Source: Sphingopyxis sp. H053 (GTDB taxonomy: Bacteria; Pseudomonadota; Alphaproteobacteria; Sphingomonadales; Sphingomonadaceae). From it: 64,000 bases of DNA. A program made the translations under genes and the position numbers. The notes under the pieces were generated by a model. That model ran no database searches and was not told the DNA's origin. It worked only from the letters and a program-made list of their open reading frames with translations. Shown one piece after another: positions 53,199-63,065 of the stretch (its first letter is position 1; each line of letters opens with the position of its first letter). The stretch lies in the NCBI RefSeq assembly GCF_001468225.1, contig NZ_LNRU01000011.1, positions 1 to 64,000 of the forward strand, in the 5' to 3' direction.

Positions 53199-54095
53199 AT
53201 GGCAATCGACAGCATCGACACGTCCTCGTCGGCGGACGAGGCAGTACCCGAAAGGGGACTATCGTTTCGCGCTCTCGCCATCGGTGCCTTCCTGCTGCTT
53301 CTGATCGGTATCGCCGGCGGCGGATGGGCTGTGAATCGCTGGCTGACGGGCAACAACTTACCACCCACCGCGAAAATGGTCGCGGCGCCCGCGGGGGCGG
53401 CCAATCCGCTTGCCGCAAAAAGCGGGGCTAACGCGCCGCCGCTGATGGTCGCGCCGATCGACGGCGCCAATGCGCTCGCGGCGCGCGTCGCCGAACTCGA
53501 ACAGCGCCTGTCGCGGATCACGCTCGAGGCCGAATCGGCGTCGGGCAACGCATCGCGCGCCGAGGGGCTGCTCGTCGCCTTTGCCGTGCGCCGCGCGCTC
53601 GATCGCGGGCTGTCATTGGGCTATCTCGACGCGCAGCTGCGGCTGCGCTTCGGCGACGACCAGCCCAACGCCGTCAAGACGATCATCGATACGTCGCGCG
53701 ATCCGGTGACGCTCGAACAGCTGCGCGCCGAACTCGATGCGATGGGGCCGCAGCTTGTCGGGCGCGGCGGCGACGGAAGCGGCAGCCTGTGGACCGGGCT
53801 GCGCCGCGAGCTGGGCGAATTGTTCGTGGTGCGTGCCGCCGGAACCCAGTCGCCGCGCGCCTCAGAACGGCTCGACCGCGCCCGGCGCTATCTCGCGGCC
53901 GGGCAAGCCGACCTCGCGATCGCCGAGGTCGAGGCGATGCCCGGGTCGGAGGTCGCGGGGGAGTGGGTGATCGATGCGCGGCGCTATCATGAGGCACGGC
54001 GTGCGCTTGACCTGATCGAGACGGCGGCGATATTGGAGCCGCGCGACAGCCCCGCTGCCGCGATCGCCCGCAACGCGGCCGATCCGACCCCATAG
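53199..54095 (+). CDS. Alphaproteobacterial mitofilin/Mic60-like protein (short)
   Basis: A 298-residue inner-membrane protein: short cytoplasmic N-terminus, one membrane segment (about residues 26-46, IGAFLLLLIGIAGGGWAVNR), a Pro/Ala-rich stretch, a coiled coil (LAARVAELEQRLSRITLEAE, near 90-120), and a C-terminal helical region with LDRARRYLAAGQADLAIAEV then WVIDARRYHEARRALDLIE, which matches the mitofilin signature. Mic60 homologues shape intracytoplasmic membrane or contact the outer membrane. The position after hemC-hemD is the known alphaproteobacterial context. It is shorter than most members (about 400 residues or more). Confidence 0.75.
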   Translation: MAIDSIDTSSSADEAVPERGLSFRALAIGAFLLLLIGIAGGGWAVNRWLTGNNLPPTAKMVAAPAGAANPLAAKSGANAPPLMVAPIDGANALAARVAELEQRLSRITLEAESASGNASRAEGLLVAFAVRRALDRGLSLGYLDAQLRLRFGDDQPNAVKTIIDTSRDPVTLEQLRAELDAMGPQLVGRGGDGSGSLWTGLRRELGELFVVRAAGTQSPRASERLDRARRYLAAGQADLAIAEVEAMPGSEVAGEWVIDARRYHEARRALDLIETAAILEPRDSPAAAIARNAADPTP

Positions 54096-54143
54096 CGCGC
54101 AATCCGGTAGGGCTGCCCGCCGTTTAGAGAGAAAGCCCGTTCC

Positions 54144-55346
54144 ATGGCCCTCGCCGATCCGCAGCGCATCGAAGCGCTCGACCCGCTCGATCCTCTCCAG
54201 CTCGACGCCGAGCTCAGCGAAGAGGAGCGGATGGTTCGCGATACGGCGCGGTCCTATGCGACCGATGCGCTGTTGCCGCGCGTCACCTCGGCGTTTCTCG
54301 ACGAGCGCTTCGACCGCGAGATCATGTCCGAAATGGGCGCGCTCGGCCTGCTCGGCGCGACGATCGACCCCGAATATGGCGGTGCGGGGCTCAACTATGT
54401 CAGTTACGGGCTGATCGCGCGCGAAGTCGAGCGCGTCGATTCGGGCTATCGCTCGGCCTGTTCGGTGCAAAGCTCGCTCGTGATCCATCCGATCAACGCC
54501 TATGGCAGCGAGGAACAGAAGCGGAAGTTCCTGCCCGGGTTGACCTCGGGCGAACTCGTCGGCTGTTTCGGCTTGACCGAGCCCGATGCGGGCAGCGACC
54601 CGGGCGGGATGCGCACGCGCGCCGAGAAGATCGAGGGCGGCTACCGCCTCAAGGGCGCGAAGATGTGGATCACCAACTCGCCGATCGCCGACGTCTTCGT
54701 CGTGTGGGCGAAGTCGGAGGCGCATGACGGCGCGATTCGCGGCTTCGTGCTCGAAAAAGGGATGAAGGGGCTTTCGGCGCCGAAGATCGAGGGCAAGGTG
54801 TCCTTGCGCGCGTCGGTGACGGGCGAAATCGTGATGGATTCGGTCGAGGTCGGCGAGGATGCGCTGTTGCCGCATGTGTCGGGGCTCAAGGGCCCGTTCG
54901 GCTGCCTCAACCGCGCGCGTTACGGCATCGGCTGGGGCGCGATGGGCGCCGCCGAATTCTGCTACGAAGCGGCGCGCAATTATACCGGCGAGCGCAAGCA
55001 GTTCGGGCGGCCGCTCGCGGCGAACCAGATCGTCCAGCTGAAACTGGCCAACATGCTCACCGAAATCGCGCTGGGCTTGCAGACCGCATTGCGCGTCGGC
55101 CGGCTGATCGACGAAGGCCGCCTGATTCCCGACGCGATCAGCCTGCTCAAGCGCAACAATTGCGGCAAGGCGCTCGATATCGCGCGCGTCGCGCGCGATA
55201 TGCACGGCGGCAACGGCATCTCGGCCGATTATCATGTGATCCGCCATGCGGTGAACCTCGAGACGGTGAACACCTATGAGGGCACGCACGACGTCCATGC
55301 GCTGATTCTTGGCCGCGCGATCACCGGCATTTCGGCTTTTGCCTAA
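54144..55346 (+). CDS. gcdH: Glutaryl-CoA dehydrogenase
   Basis: Oxidises and decarboxylates glutaryl-CoA to crotonyl-CoA in lysine, tryptophan and glutarate breakdown. The 400-residue acyl-CoA dehydrogenase-fold protein has the FAD-binding [54 protein letters not shown] and the catalytic Glu in [20 protein letters not shown], typical of GcdH. The stop overlaps the CoA-transferase gene, which suggests co-translation. Confidence 0.92.
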   Translation: MALADPQRIEALDPLDPLQLDAELSEEERMVRDTARSYATDALLPRVTSAFLDERFDREIMSEMGALGLLGATIDPEYGGAGLNYVSYGLIAREVERVDSGYRSACSVQSSLVIHPINAYGSEEQKRKFLPGLTSGELVGCFGLTEPDAGSDPGGMRTRAEKIEGGYRLKGAKMWITNSPIADVFVVWAKSEAHDGAIRGFVLEKGMKGLSAPKIEGKVSLRASVTGEIVMDSVEVGEDALLPHVSGLKGPFGCLNRARYGIGWGAMGAAEFCYEAARNYTGERKQFGRPLAANQIVQLKLANMLTEIALGLQTALRVGRLIDEGRLIPDAISLLKRNNCGKALDIARVARDMHGGNGISADYHVIRHAVNLETVNTYEGTHDVHALILGRAITGISAFA

Positions 55347-56472
55347 GCCATTAGAGGGCATCCGCGTCGTCGAACTGGCGCGGGTGCTCGCGGGGCCGTG
55401 GTGCGGGCAATTGCTCGCCGATCTGGGTGCCGAGGTGGTCAAGGTCGAGCGGCCGGGCGCCGGCGACGATACGCGCAGCTGGGGCCCGCCGTTCATTGTG
55501 GATGAGAGCGGCAAGAATCTCGGCGCCGCTTATTATCACAGCACCAACCGCGGCAAGACAGGCGTGGCGATCGACATTGCGACCATTGAGGGGCAGGCCG
55601 CGGTACGCGCGCTGATCGCCGACGCCGATGTCGTCATCGAAAATTACAAGGTCGGCGGGCTCGCCAAATATGGCCTCGATCCGGCGAGCTTGTGTGCAGA
55701 CTTTCCGCGCCTGATCGTCTGTTCGATCACTGGCTTTGGGCAGACCGGGCCTTATGCGCACCGTGCCGGCTATGATTTCATCATCCAGGCGATGGGCGGC
55801 GCGATGTCGCTGACCGGCGAGCCCGACGGCGCGCCGCAAAAGGCGGGAATCGCCTATGCCGACATCTTCACCGGCATGTATTCGACGGTCGCGATTCTCG
55901 CGGCGCTGCGGCGGCGTGACGCCACAGGCGATGCCCAGGGTGGGGGTGCGCATATCGACATGGCGCTGCTCGATTGCCAGGTCGGGGTGCTCGCCAATCA
56001 GGCGGCGAATTATCTCGCGAGTGGCGTTTCCCCGCGGCGGATGGGCAATGGGCACGCCAATGTCGTGCCCTATCAGGCGTTCGCGACCGCCGACGGGCAG
56101 CTGGTGATTGCGGTCGGCAACGACGGCCAGTTTCGTAAATTATGTGTGATCTTGGGCGAGCCCGGCTGGGCCTACGATAAGCGTTTCGTGACCAATGCGG
56201 CGCGGCTTGCGAACCGCGCCGAATTGATCCCGCTGCTGGCGGCGAAGATCGCCACATGGGACGCGCTACCGCTGTCGCTGGCGCTCGAGGCCGAAGGGGT
56301 GCCGGCGGGGCCGATCAACGATATCGCGAGCGTTTTTGCTGATCCGCAGGTTCAGGCGCGCGGGATGCGTTTCCGCCCCGACGGCGCCAGCGTCGACGGG
56401 CTCGCCAGCCCGATCGTCATCGACGGCGAGCGCATGGTTGCGCGCACCGGGGCGCCTCCGCTCAGCCCATAG
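55339..56472 (+). CDS. Family III CoA-transferase (CaiB/BaiF type)
   Basis: Moves CoA between acyl carriers. The protein (about 377 residues) has [52 protein letters not shown] and [20 protein letters not shown], the usual family III layout. A TTG at 55339 gives the common start PKPLEGIRV; a TTG at 55309 would run further back into gcdH. Given gcdH next to it, a glutarate (SUGCT-like) CoA-transferase is the likely role: it would make glutaryl-CoA for the dehydrogenase. Confidence 0.85.
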   Translation: MPKPLEGIRVVELARVLAGPWCGQLLADLGAEVVKVERPGAGDDTRSWGPPFIVDESGKNLGAAYYHSTNRGKTGVAIDIATIEGQAAVRALIADADVVIENYKVGGLAKYGLDPASLCADFPRLIVCSITGFGQTGPYAHRAGYDFIIQAMGGAMSLTGEPDGAPQKAGIAYADIFTGMYSTVAILAALRRRDATGDAQGGGAHIDMALLDCQVGVLANQAANYLASGVSPRRMGNGHANVVPYQAFATADGQLVIAVGNDGQFRKLCVILGEPGWAYDKRFVTNAARLANRAELIPLLAAKIATWDALPLSLALEAEGVPAGPINDIASVFADPQVQARGMRFRPDGASVDGLASPIVIDGERMVARTGAPPLSP

Positions 56473-56474
56473 AA

Positions 56475-56502
56475 AAAGGGGCGCCGCAACGGACGCCCCT
56501 TT
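56475..56502. terminator. Bidirectional hairpin between the CoA-transferase and receptor genes
   Basis: AAAGGGGCG (56475-56483) pairs with CGCCCCTTT (56494-56502), loop of 10. AT-rich edges on both sides (AAAAA and TTT) suit termination in both directions between convergent genes. Confidence 0.75.
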
Positions 56503-56520
56503 CTCCCCCTTATCCGATGA

Positions 56521-58875
56521 TCAGAATTTGACGGTGCCGGTCACGAAGACCTGGCGCGGATTGCCGTAGAAGGCGGTCAGCGTGCCTTCGCGGCCGAGCG
56601 CCGACGTCGGCAAGCCGTTCGCGCCCGGAATGATCGCGCCGGTGACCGGGTTGACGTTCACGAACGTATAGCCCGAGGTCCTATATTCCTTGTTCGTCAG
56701 ATTCTTGCCGAACACGCCGAGGCTCCAGCGGTCGTCGGGCGCGGTGTAGACGAGGCTGGCATCCCACAAAGCGAACCCTTTCTGGTCGATATAGGGGTTC
56801 GGGATTTCGAACTGATAGGTCTTGCTGCGGTACGACAAGGTCGTGCCGAAGCTCAAATCGCCGTCGCCGATCGGGGTCGAGTAAGCGAGGGTGCCGCTCG
56901 CGGTCCATTTCGGGGTGTTCTGCACCTCGCGGAAATCCGAAACATCGGTCGGCGTGTTGACCCCGCCGACGAGGATGTTCGAGATATATTCCTTATAATC
57001 GGCCTGGATAAAGCCGAGCGCGGTCGACAGCGTCAGCCGGTCGCCTGTGGTCGCCAGATCCTCGCCAAGCCGCGCGCGGCCCTCGAATTCGACACCCTTG
57101 AAGGTCGCCTTACCGGCGTTCGAGACCACGCCGCAGAAGCTCGGCAGGCCGCTGACGGTGCAGGCGACCGATCCCGGGATCTGGACGTCGGTGTAATCGG
57201 CATAGAAGGCGGCGAGCGCGACATTGACCGCGCCGTCCATCAGGCTGCCCTTGTAGCCGACCTCGTAGCTTTCGACCTTTTCGGGGCGGAAGCTCAGGAA
57301 GGAAGCGATTTCCGCGTCGGTCGGCCGGCCCGGGATGGCGCCCGGCGCGTTGACGCCGACGCCGCGCGGATCGAACCCGCCGCCCTTGAAACCCTGCGAA
57401 TAGCTCGCGTAGAAATTATGGTCGGGGGTTGGCTTGAACGAGAGCGACGCGCGCGGGGTGAATTTCTTGAAGTCGCGCTTGCCGTTGAAATTGGTGCCCG
57501 GCGCGCCGAACGCGACGCCCGCGCCGCCGAACACCGGCGAACCGCCGCCGAGATAATTTTGCCGCAAGATCGACGCTTCGCGTTCGTCCCACGTGTAACG
57601 GCCGCCGACCGACAGGCTGAGCTTGTCGTTGAAATCATAGGTGAAGTCGCCGAACACCGCGAAGGTCTGGGTGTCGACATCGGCCTCGGTAAAGGCGGTG
57701 AGGCCCGCGAGGTTGTTGAAGATGCGGACGTCGAACAACGTGTCGGCGGTCGCATCGAGATAATAGAAGCCGAGCAGACCCTTCAGCTTGTCGCCTTCGT
57801 AGAGCAGCTGGAATTCCTGGCTGATCTGCTCGTTGAAATAGAAGCCGGGAACGTCGATGTCGACGCCGGGAAGCGCGTCGAAGTCGATCGGGGTCGCCGA
57901 CGTGTCCTTGCGCCAGGCGCTGATCGACCGGATCGTGACCGTGTCGCTGAGTTCGGCGGTGACATTCATCGCCAGACCATATGCCTCGATCTCCTGTTTC
58001 GGATCGTTGAGACCGCCGCGGCTATCGAACACATCATCAAGCACGGGGGCGTTGGTCAGCAGCGACGGGATCAGGCGATGGCCGCCGCGCGGATCGCTCT
58101 TGTCTTTGCTGTAATCGCCCGAAATGCGGATCAGCACCGGCGCGCCATAACCGCCGAGTTCGACCGTGCCGCGGCCTGCCCAGACGTCCTTGTTGTAATT
58201 TTCGCGGCCGGTGGTGAGATTGTCGCCGAAACCGCCGCGCGACAGGCGCGCGACCGAGCCGCCGACGCGCAAGAGGTCGCCGATCGGTGCGCTTGCGGTC
58301 ACGACGAGGTCGGCCTGGTCGTAGGTGCCGAGCGTGCCCTTGATCTTGAGCGAGAATTCCTCCGGCAGCTGCTTGGTCACATATTTGACCGCGCCGCCGA
58401 TCGTGTTGCGGCCATAGAGCGTGCCTTGCGGCCCGCGCAGGATTTCGATGCGTTCGACGTCATAGATATCGAGCACCGCGGCTTGCGGGCGGTTGAGGTA
58501 GACGTCGTCGAGATAGATGCCGACGCCCTGTTCGAAACCCGACACCGGATCCTGCTGGCCGACACCGCGGATGAACGCGCTGAGCGTCGAATTGGTGCCG
58601 CGCGAAACTTCGAGCGTGGTGTTCGGGGTCGTCTGGGCAACGTCGGTGATGTCGAGCGCCCCGGCCTTTGCCAGTGCCTCGCCCGAAAAAGCGGTGATCG
58701 CGACAGGAACGTCGATCAGGCGTTCGTCGCGGCGGCGTGCCGTCACGATAATCTCGTTATCGCCGGCGTCGGTCGCGCCCGCTTCCTGCGCGAAAGCCGC
58801 GGGAGCAAAGACGATCATGGAAAGCGCGCTGGTGGCAAGGATGGCACGACGCAGCGGGCGGGCGAAAGGACGCAT
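56521..58875 (-). CDS. TonB-dependent receptor
   Basis: A 784-residue outer-membrane barrel transporter. A signal peptide ends at AAFAQEA, then a TonB-box-like NEIIVTARRRDERLIDV and plug (VPVAITAFSGEALAKAG, SAFIRGVGQQDP, VERIEILRGPQGTLYGRNTI). The barrel ends with an aromatic residue (FVTGTVKF), as expected for BAM recognition. GGGAGA lies before the ATG at 58875. Divergent from a TetR gene, so probably regulated by it. The ligand is unknown; the neighbours suggest a small acid or lipid-like substrate, but that is weak. Confidence 0.9.
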   Translation of the reverse strand: MRPFARPLRRAILATSALSMIVFAPAAFAQEAGATDAGDNEIIVTARRRDERLIDVPVAITAFSGEALAKAGALDITDVAQTTPNTTLEVSRGTNSTLSAFIRGVGQQDPVSGFEQGVGIYLDDVYLNRPQAAVLDIYDVERIEILRGPQGTLYGRNTIGGAVKYVTKQLPEEFSLKIKGTLGTYDQADLVVTASAPIGDLLRVGGSVARLSRGGFGDNLTTGRENYNKDVWAGRGTVELGGYGAPVLIRISGDYSKDKSDPRGGHRLIPSLLTNAPVLDDVFDSRGGLNDPKQEIEAYGLAMNVTAELSDTVTIRSISAWRKDTSATPIDFDALPGVDIDVPGFYFNEQISQEFQLLYEGDKLKGLLGFYYLDATADTLFDVRIFNNLAGLTAFTEADVDTQTFAVFGDFTYDFNDKLSLSVGGRYTWDEREASILRQNYLGGGSPVFGGAGVAFGAPGTNFNGKRDFKKFTPRASLSFKPTPDHNFYASYSQGFKGGGFDPRGVGVNAPGAIPGRPTDAEIASFLSFRPEKVESYEVGYKGSLMDGAVNVALAAFYADYTDVQIPGSVACTVSGLPSFCGVVSNAGKATFKGVEFEGRARLGEDLATTGDRLTLSTALGFIQADYKEYISNILVGGVNTPTDVSDFREVQNTPKWTASGTLAYSTPIGDGDLSFGTTLSYRSKTYQFEIPNPYIDQKGFALWDASLVYTAPDDRWSLGVFGKNLTNKEYRTSGYTFVNVNPVTGAIIPGANGLPTSALGREGTLTAFYGNPRQVFVTGTVKF

Positions 58876-58962
58876 ATGACTCTCCCATGTGGCGGGTGAC
58901 CCCTCGCCACCCTGTTTGCTTTTCTTGGGCTGGTGCTTGCCAAGCCGCGCCGCATCCAATAG

Positions 58963-58989
58963 TGAAACATGAACCAAGTTTCAACTTGG
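58963..58989. promoter_or_regulatory. Candidate TetR operator
   Basis: Overlapping dyads in the 203-base divergent gap: CCAAGTT-TC-AACTTGG at 58974-58989, and TGAAAC (58963-58968) with GTTTCA (58978-58983). A dimeric TetR protein encoded next door could bind here and govern both the receptor gene and its own. Confidence 0.5.
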
Positions 58990-59078
58990 AATATGACTCT
59001 GTCGCTTTTTGCTTGCCAGTGGTGCGGAAATGCCACGATGCAGGGGGAGCCGGACGGAGGGGAGACGGAAAGGCAGTC

Positions 59079-59729
59079 ATGGATCAGCCGCAGAGCGAAA
59101 CGGGACGGGCCGAAACCGAACGGGGCGCGGGCGACGCGCGCGACAAGACGCCGCGCACCGAGCGCGGGCGGCGGACGCTGCGCAAGCTGCTCGACGCGGC
59201 GGCGATCGAATTCGGCGAACGCGGGTTCCACGAAGCGTCGATCAGCGCGATCACGCGCCGCGCCGGAACCGCGCTCGGCAGTTTCTACACCTATTTCGAT
59301 TCGAAAGAGGAAATCTTCCAGGCGCTCGTCCGCTATATGAGCGAACGGCTACGCGACCATGTCACGCCGATCGTTCAGGCGGCGCCCGACGAGATCAGCG
59401 CCGAGCGCATCGGGCTCGAATCCTACCTCGGCTTCGTGCGCGCGAACAAGGAGATCTACCGCATCATCGACGAGGCCGAGTTCGTCGATTATGCGAGTTA
59501 TCGCCGCCACTATGAAACGACCGTCGCGCGCGTCCGCCAGCGGCTTGAGGGCGGTGCGGCGCGCGGTGAAATCCGCGATGACGTCAGCGAGATCCACGCG
59601 TGGGCGATCGGCGGGATGAACGTGTTTCTGGGCATGCGCTACGGATTGTGGGACACCGAGAGCGACATTTCGGAGATCGCGCGGATCGCCAACGACCTGC
59701 TCGCGAACGGGCTGAAGAAGCAGGATTGA
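59079..59729 (+). CDS. TetR/AcrR family transcriptional regulator
   Basis: A 216-residue repressor-like protein. An N-terminal charged tail is followed by the HTH (LLDAAAIEFGERGFHEASIS, AITRRAGTALGSFYTYFDSK), near residues 30-80, then a helical ligand domain with EIYRIIDEAEFVDYASYRRH and WAIGGMNVFLGMRYG. ATG at 59079 has GGAAAGG upstream. Divergent from the TonB-dependent receptor. The ligand is unknown. Confidence 0.92.
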   Translation: MDQPQSETGRAETERGAGDARDKTPRTERGRRTLRKLLDAAAIEFGERGFHEASISAITRRAGTALGSFYTYFDSKEEIFQALVRYMSERLRDHVTPIVQAAPDEISAERIGLESYLGFVRANKEIYRIIDEAEFVDYASYRRHYETTVARVRQRLEGGAARGEIRDDVSEIHAWAIGGMNVFLGMRYGLWDTESDISEIARIANDLLANGLKKQD

Positions 59730-59730
59730 T

Positions 59731-60315
59731 TTAGCGCGAAATCAGGAAGATCGCATGTTCGGCGCGCCAGCTGGCGGCGGCGTCGCTTGCCGGCCTGTCG
59801 CCCGACAGGTGCCAGACGCGCTCGACCTTGATGCCCTTCGCCCGCACGAGATCGCGAAAATCGCTGACCGTGACATGGTGGATGTTCGGCGTTTCGTACC
59901 AGGCGACGGGCAGAAGCCGCGTCACCGGCATCCGCCCGTTCCACAGCAAGGCAAGCCGGACGCGCCAATGCGCGAAATTGGGGAAGCTGACGAAGGCGCG
60001 CGGTGCGATGCGCAGCAGTTCATCGACAACGCGGTCGGGGCGCTCGGTCGTCTGCAGCGTTTGCGAGAGGATCGCATAGTCGAAGGCGTCGTCGGGATAG
60101 TCGGCAAGGTCGCGGTTGGCGTCGCCCTGTACGACCGACTGGCCGCGCGCGATCGCGGCGGTGACATTGTCGGGATCGATTTCGAGCCCGCGCGTATCGA
60201 CCCCCTTGCTCTGGAGCGCCGCCATCAATTCGCCGTCGCCGCAGCCGACGTCGAGCACGCGCGACGCCCGGGGAACGGCATCGGCAATGATCGCCAGATC
60301 GGGGCGCAGTTTCAT
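59731..60315 (-). CDS. metW: Methionine biosynthesis protein MetW
   Basis: A 194-residue SAM-dependent-methyltransferase-fold protein needed with MetX for homoserine acylation in several proteobacteria. The SAM loop is VLDVGCGDGELMAALQ near residue 20, followed by GLEIDPDNVTAAIARGQSVV, DYAILSQTLQTTERPDRVVD and FPNFAHWRVRLALLWNGRMP, which is diagnostic. It is separated from metX by a GNAT gene but overlaps it by ATGA. Confidence 0.92.
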   Translation of the reverse strand: MKLRPDLAIIADAVPRASRVLDVGCGDGELMAALQSKGVDTRGLEIDPDNVTAAIARGQSVVQGDANRDLADYPDDAFDYAILSQTLQTTERPDRVVDELLRIAPRAFVSFPNFAHWRVRLALLWNGRMPVTRLLPVAWYETPNIHHVTVSDFRDLVRAKGIKVERVWHLSGDRPASDAAASWRAEHAIFLISR

Positions 60316-60749
60316 CGTCCGGCCTGCCTGTAGACGTTGGGGAAGTGCCTTTGCATGAACGGCTTGGCGTCGTCGATCGGAGTCCAGCCGAGTGCGGCAT
60401 AAAGCCCGTGGGCATCGCTGGTCGCGAGCATCCACCGCCGCAGCCCTTGCAGGTCGGGATGATCGTGCAGCGCGGTCACCATGCGCGCAGCGAGGCCGTG
60501 TCCGCGATGCGCCGCGAGGACATAGACGTCGGCCAGATAGGCAAAGGTCGCGCGATCGGTGACGACGCGGGCAAAGCCGACCTGCTCGCCGCCCGGCGCG
60601 AAGATACCGACGCACAGCGACCCCGCGATGGCGCGTTCGACGGTCGCGGGCGAAATATTCTCGGCCCAATAGCTCTGCGTCAGAAAGGCGTGGATCGCGC
60701 CCACCTGCATGTCGGACGGGTCGAAGGACAGGCGATAGATTTCGCTCAT
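60312..60749 (-). CDS. GNAT family N-acetyltransferase between metX and metW
   Basis: A 145-residue protein with the GNAT core: [40 protein letters not shown] (acetyl-CoA loop), and [20 protein letters not shown]. Overlaps metX and metW by ATGA on both sides, so the three are translated together. Substrate unknown; a role near homoserine metabolism is only suggested by position. Confidence 0.87.
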   Translation of the reverse strand: MSEIYRLSFDPSDMQVGAIHAFLTQSYWAENISPATVERAIAGSLCVGIFAPGGEQVGFARVVTDRATFAYLADVYVLAAHRGHGLAARMVTALHDHPDLQGLRRWMLATSDAHGLYAALGWTPIDDAKPFMQRHFPNVYRQAGR

Positions 60750-61870
60750 GCCAGACCTGCCAGCAGGGATCCTGCGACAAGGCGGTCGAGCGCCGGGACG
60801 TCGAGGAGAAAGCTGTCGTGGCCGAAGGGTGCCGACAGTTCGACGAAGCTCGCCGCGGCGCCGACGCTTTGCAGCGCCTGCACGACGCGGCGCGATTCGG
60901 AGGTCGGATAGAGCCAGTCGGTGTCGAAGCTGACGAGCGTGAAGCGCACGTCTTTTGCGGCGGCGAAGGCACCCGCAAGCCGCCCGTCGTGCGGGTCGGC
61001 GAGATCGAAATAGTCCATCGCGCGCGTGATATAGAGATAGGCGTTGGCATCGAAGCGGTCGGTGAAGGCCAGCCCCTGGTGCCTGAGGTACGATTCGACC
61101 TGGAAATCGGCATCGAAGCCGAAGCTCTTGATGTCGCGCGCCTGCAGGCGGCGGCCGAACTTCTCGGTCAGTCCCTCTTCGGACAGATAGGTGATATGCG
61201 CCGCCATACGCGCGACCGCGAGACCCTTGGTCGGCGCGCGCGCGCTGCCGTAATATTGCCCGTCCTGCCAGTCGGGATCGGCCATGATCGCCTGCCGGCC
61301 GACCTCGTGGAACGCGATATTCTGCGCCGAATGGCGCGCCGCGCTCGCGATGACGAGCGCCGAGGCGAGGCGACCCGGATAGGTCGCGGCCCAGGCGAGC
61401 GTCTGCATGCCGCCCATCGACCCGCCGACGACGGCATGAAGGCGCGAAATGCCGAGATGGTCGAGCAGCATCGCCTGCGCACGCACCATGTCGGTGATCG
61501 TGATGACGGGGAACGCCATGCCGAGCGGCGCGCCGGTCGCCGCATCGGGCGAGGCGGGGCCGCTCGTCCCCATGCAGCTGCCGAGCACATTGGCGCAGAT
61601 GACGTGGAACCGGTCGGTGTCGATCGGCTTGCCCGGGCCGACCATGCGCGCCCACCAGCCGGGTTTGCCCGTCGCCGGATGGTCGCTCGCGACATATTGG
61701 TCGCCGGTTAGCGCGTGGCAGATCAGCACCGCATTCGACTTGTCGGGATTGAGCGCGCCATAGCTTTGATAGGCGATCGTCACCGAGCCCAGCACCTGTC
61801 CGCTGTCGAGCGGCAGCGGCGCCGCGATCGTCACGCTATGATGCTGGATATCGTGGAGCAGGCTCGCCAT
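60746..61870 (-). CDS. metX: Homoserine O-acetyltransferase
   Basis: Activates homoserine for methionine synthesis. The 374-residue alpha/beta hydrolase has [13 protein letters not shown], the nucleophile Ser in [15 protein letters not shown] near residue 145, a catalytic Asp in [10 protein letters not shown] and His in [11 protein letters not shown]. The ATG at 61870 matches the conserved N-terminus; upstream in-frame ATG codons are in the divergent promoter region. Acetyl versus succinyl specificity cannot be read by eye. Coupled to the GNAT gene and metW. Confidence 0.93.
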   Translation of the reverse strand: MASLLHDIQHHSVTIAAPLPLDSGQVLGSVTIAYQSYGALNPDKSNAVLICHALTGDQYVASDHPATGKPGWWARMVGPGKPIDTDRFHVICANVLGSCMGTSGPASPDAATGAPLGMAFPVITITDMVRAQAMLLDHLGISRLHAVVGGSMGGMQTLAWAATYPGRLASALVIASAARHSAQNIAFHEVGRQAIMADPDWQDGQYYGSARAPTKGLAVARMAAHITYLSEEGLTEKFGRRLQARDIKSFGFDADFQVESYLRHQGLAFTDRFDANAYLYITRAMDYFDLADPHDGRLAGAFAAAKDVRFTLVSFDTDWLYPTSESRRVVQALQSVGAAASFVELSAPFGHDSFLLDVPALDRLVAGSLLAGLA

Positions 61871-61880
61871 GGTTCGCGCG

Positions 61881-61909
61881 GGGCTAAGCGGGCGCACGCA
61901 CCCTGTCAA
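61881..61909 (-). promoter_or_regulatory. Candidate metX promoter
   Basis: On the minus strand TTGACA (61909-61904), 17-base spacer, TAGCCC (61886-61881). The -35 is perfect, the -10 weak. With an ATG at 61870 the transcript would have a very short or no leader. Only 79 bases separate metX and hisC. Confidence 0.45.
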
Positions 61910-61949
61910 CGTACTGGACTCGCGCAGCATAGCCGTTAAACGGCGCGGC

Positions 61950-63065
61950 ATGACCGACGCGCCCCAAAGCCTTCAGCCCAAGCCGTGGATCAGCGGCATT
62001 GCCCCTTATGTTCCCGGCAAGTCGGCGGGCGCCGACGGCCGTCCACTGATCAAGCTGAGCGCAAATGAAAATCCGCTCGGGACCGGCGAAAAGGCGCGCG
62101 CGGCGTTCGCTGCGGCGCAGGCGGCGCCCGATGCGCTGTCGCGTTATCCGGACCCCGGTTCGGCGACCTTGCGCGAAACGATCGCGGCGAAGTTCGGACT
62201 CGATCCGGCGCGGATCATCTGCGGCAACGGATCCGACGAATTGCTCCACCTCGCGGCGGGCACTTATGCCGGCGTCGGCGACGAGATATTATACGTCCGC
62301 TACGGTTTTGCGGTCTATGAAATCGCGGCGCGGCGCGTGGGCGCGGTGCCGGTCGAGGCCGACGACAGGGATTATGCGACCGACGTCGACGCGCTGCTCG
62401 CCGCGGTCACCGACAAGACGCGCGTCGTCTATCTCGCCAATCCGAACAATCCGACGGGCACGCTTGCGAGCCGTGAAGAGGTCGCGCGGCTCTATGCCGG
62501 ACTGCCGAAGAATGTGCTGTTCGTGATCGATCAGGCCTATTCGGAATATCTGTCCGACGCTGAGGATGACGGCGGGCTCGAGCTTGCGAAGGCGCAGCCC
62601 AATGTGTTCGTCACGCGCACCTTCTCGAAGATCCACGGGCTCGCCGCCGAGCGCATCGGCTGGGGCTATGCGGCCGCCGAGGTGATTTCGGCGCTGCACC
62701 GCATCCGCCTGCCGTTCAACGTCACGCGCGCGGGGCAGGCGGCGGCGGTCGCGGCGCTCGGCGACGAGGAATTCGTCGCGCACAGCCGCGAGCATAATGC
62801 CGAATGGCGTGCCTGGCTGGCGGGCGAACTCGAGAGCCTCGGCAACCATGGCATTCGCGTCGTGCCGTCGGCGTGCAACTTCCTGCTCGTGCTGTTCGAA
62901 GGCGATGTGAGCGCCGAGACCGTCTATAATCGGCTGATGGACGCGGGCTATATCGTCCGCTGGCTGCCGGGGCAGGGGCTCCCCAATGCGCTGCGCATGA
63001 CGATCGGCACCGAAGACGAAACGCGTGGGCTCGCGGCGGCGATCCGCGCCGCGCTGAACGGCTGA
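61950..63065 (+). CDS. hisC: Histidinol-phosphate aminotransferase
   Basis: A PLP class II aminotransferase of 371 residues that converts imidazole acetol phosphate to histidinol phosphate. It has [49 protein letters not shown] and the PLP Lys in [20 protein letters not shown] near residue 225. In sphingomonads and Zymomonas this enzyme is paired with tyrA and may also transaminate prephenate or aromatic keto acids. The next gene overlaps by one base (TGATG). Confidence 0.93.
   Translation: MTDAPQSLQPKPWISGIAPYVPGKSAGADGRPLIKLSANENPLGTGEKARAAFAAAQAAPDALSRYPDPGSATLRETIAAKFGLDPARIICGNGSDELLHLAAGTYAGVGDEILYVRYGFAVYEIAARRVGAVPVEADDRDYATDVDALLAAVTDKTRVVYLANPNNPTGTLASREEVARLYAGLPKNVLFVIDQAYSEYLSDAEDDGGLELAKAQPNVFVTRTFSKIHGLAAERIGWGYAAAEVISALHRIRLPFNVTRAGQAAAVAALGDEEFVAHSREHNAEWRAWLAGELESLGNHGIRVVPSACNFLLVLFEGDVSAETVYNRLMDAGYIVRWLPGQGLPNALRMTIGTEDETRGLAAAIRAALNG

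Noticed and set aside
57418..58899. 493-codon open frame on the plus strand
   Set aside because: It is antisense to the second TonB-dependent receptor, whose plug and barrel are clear.
61871..61949. SAM riboswitch between metX and hisC
   Set aside because: The gap is only 79 bases and no SAM-II, SAM-V or SAM/SAH consensus fold could be recognised.
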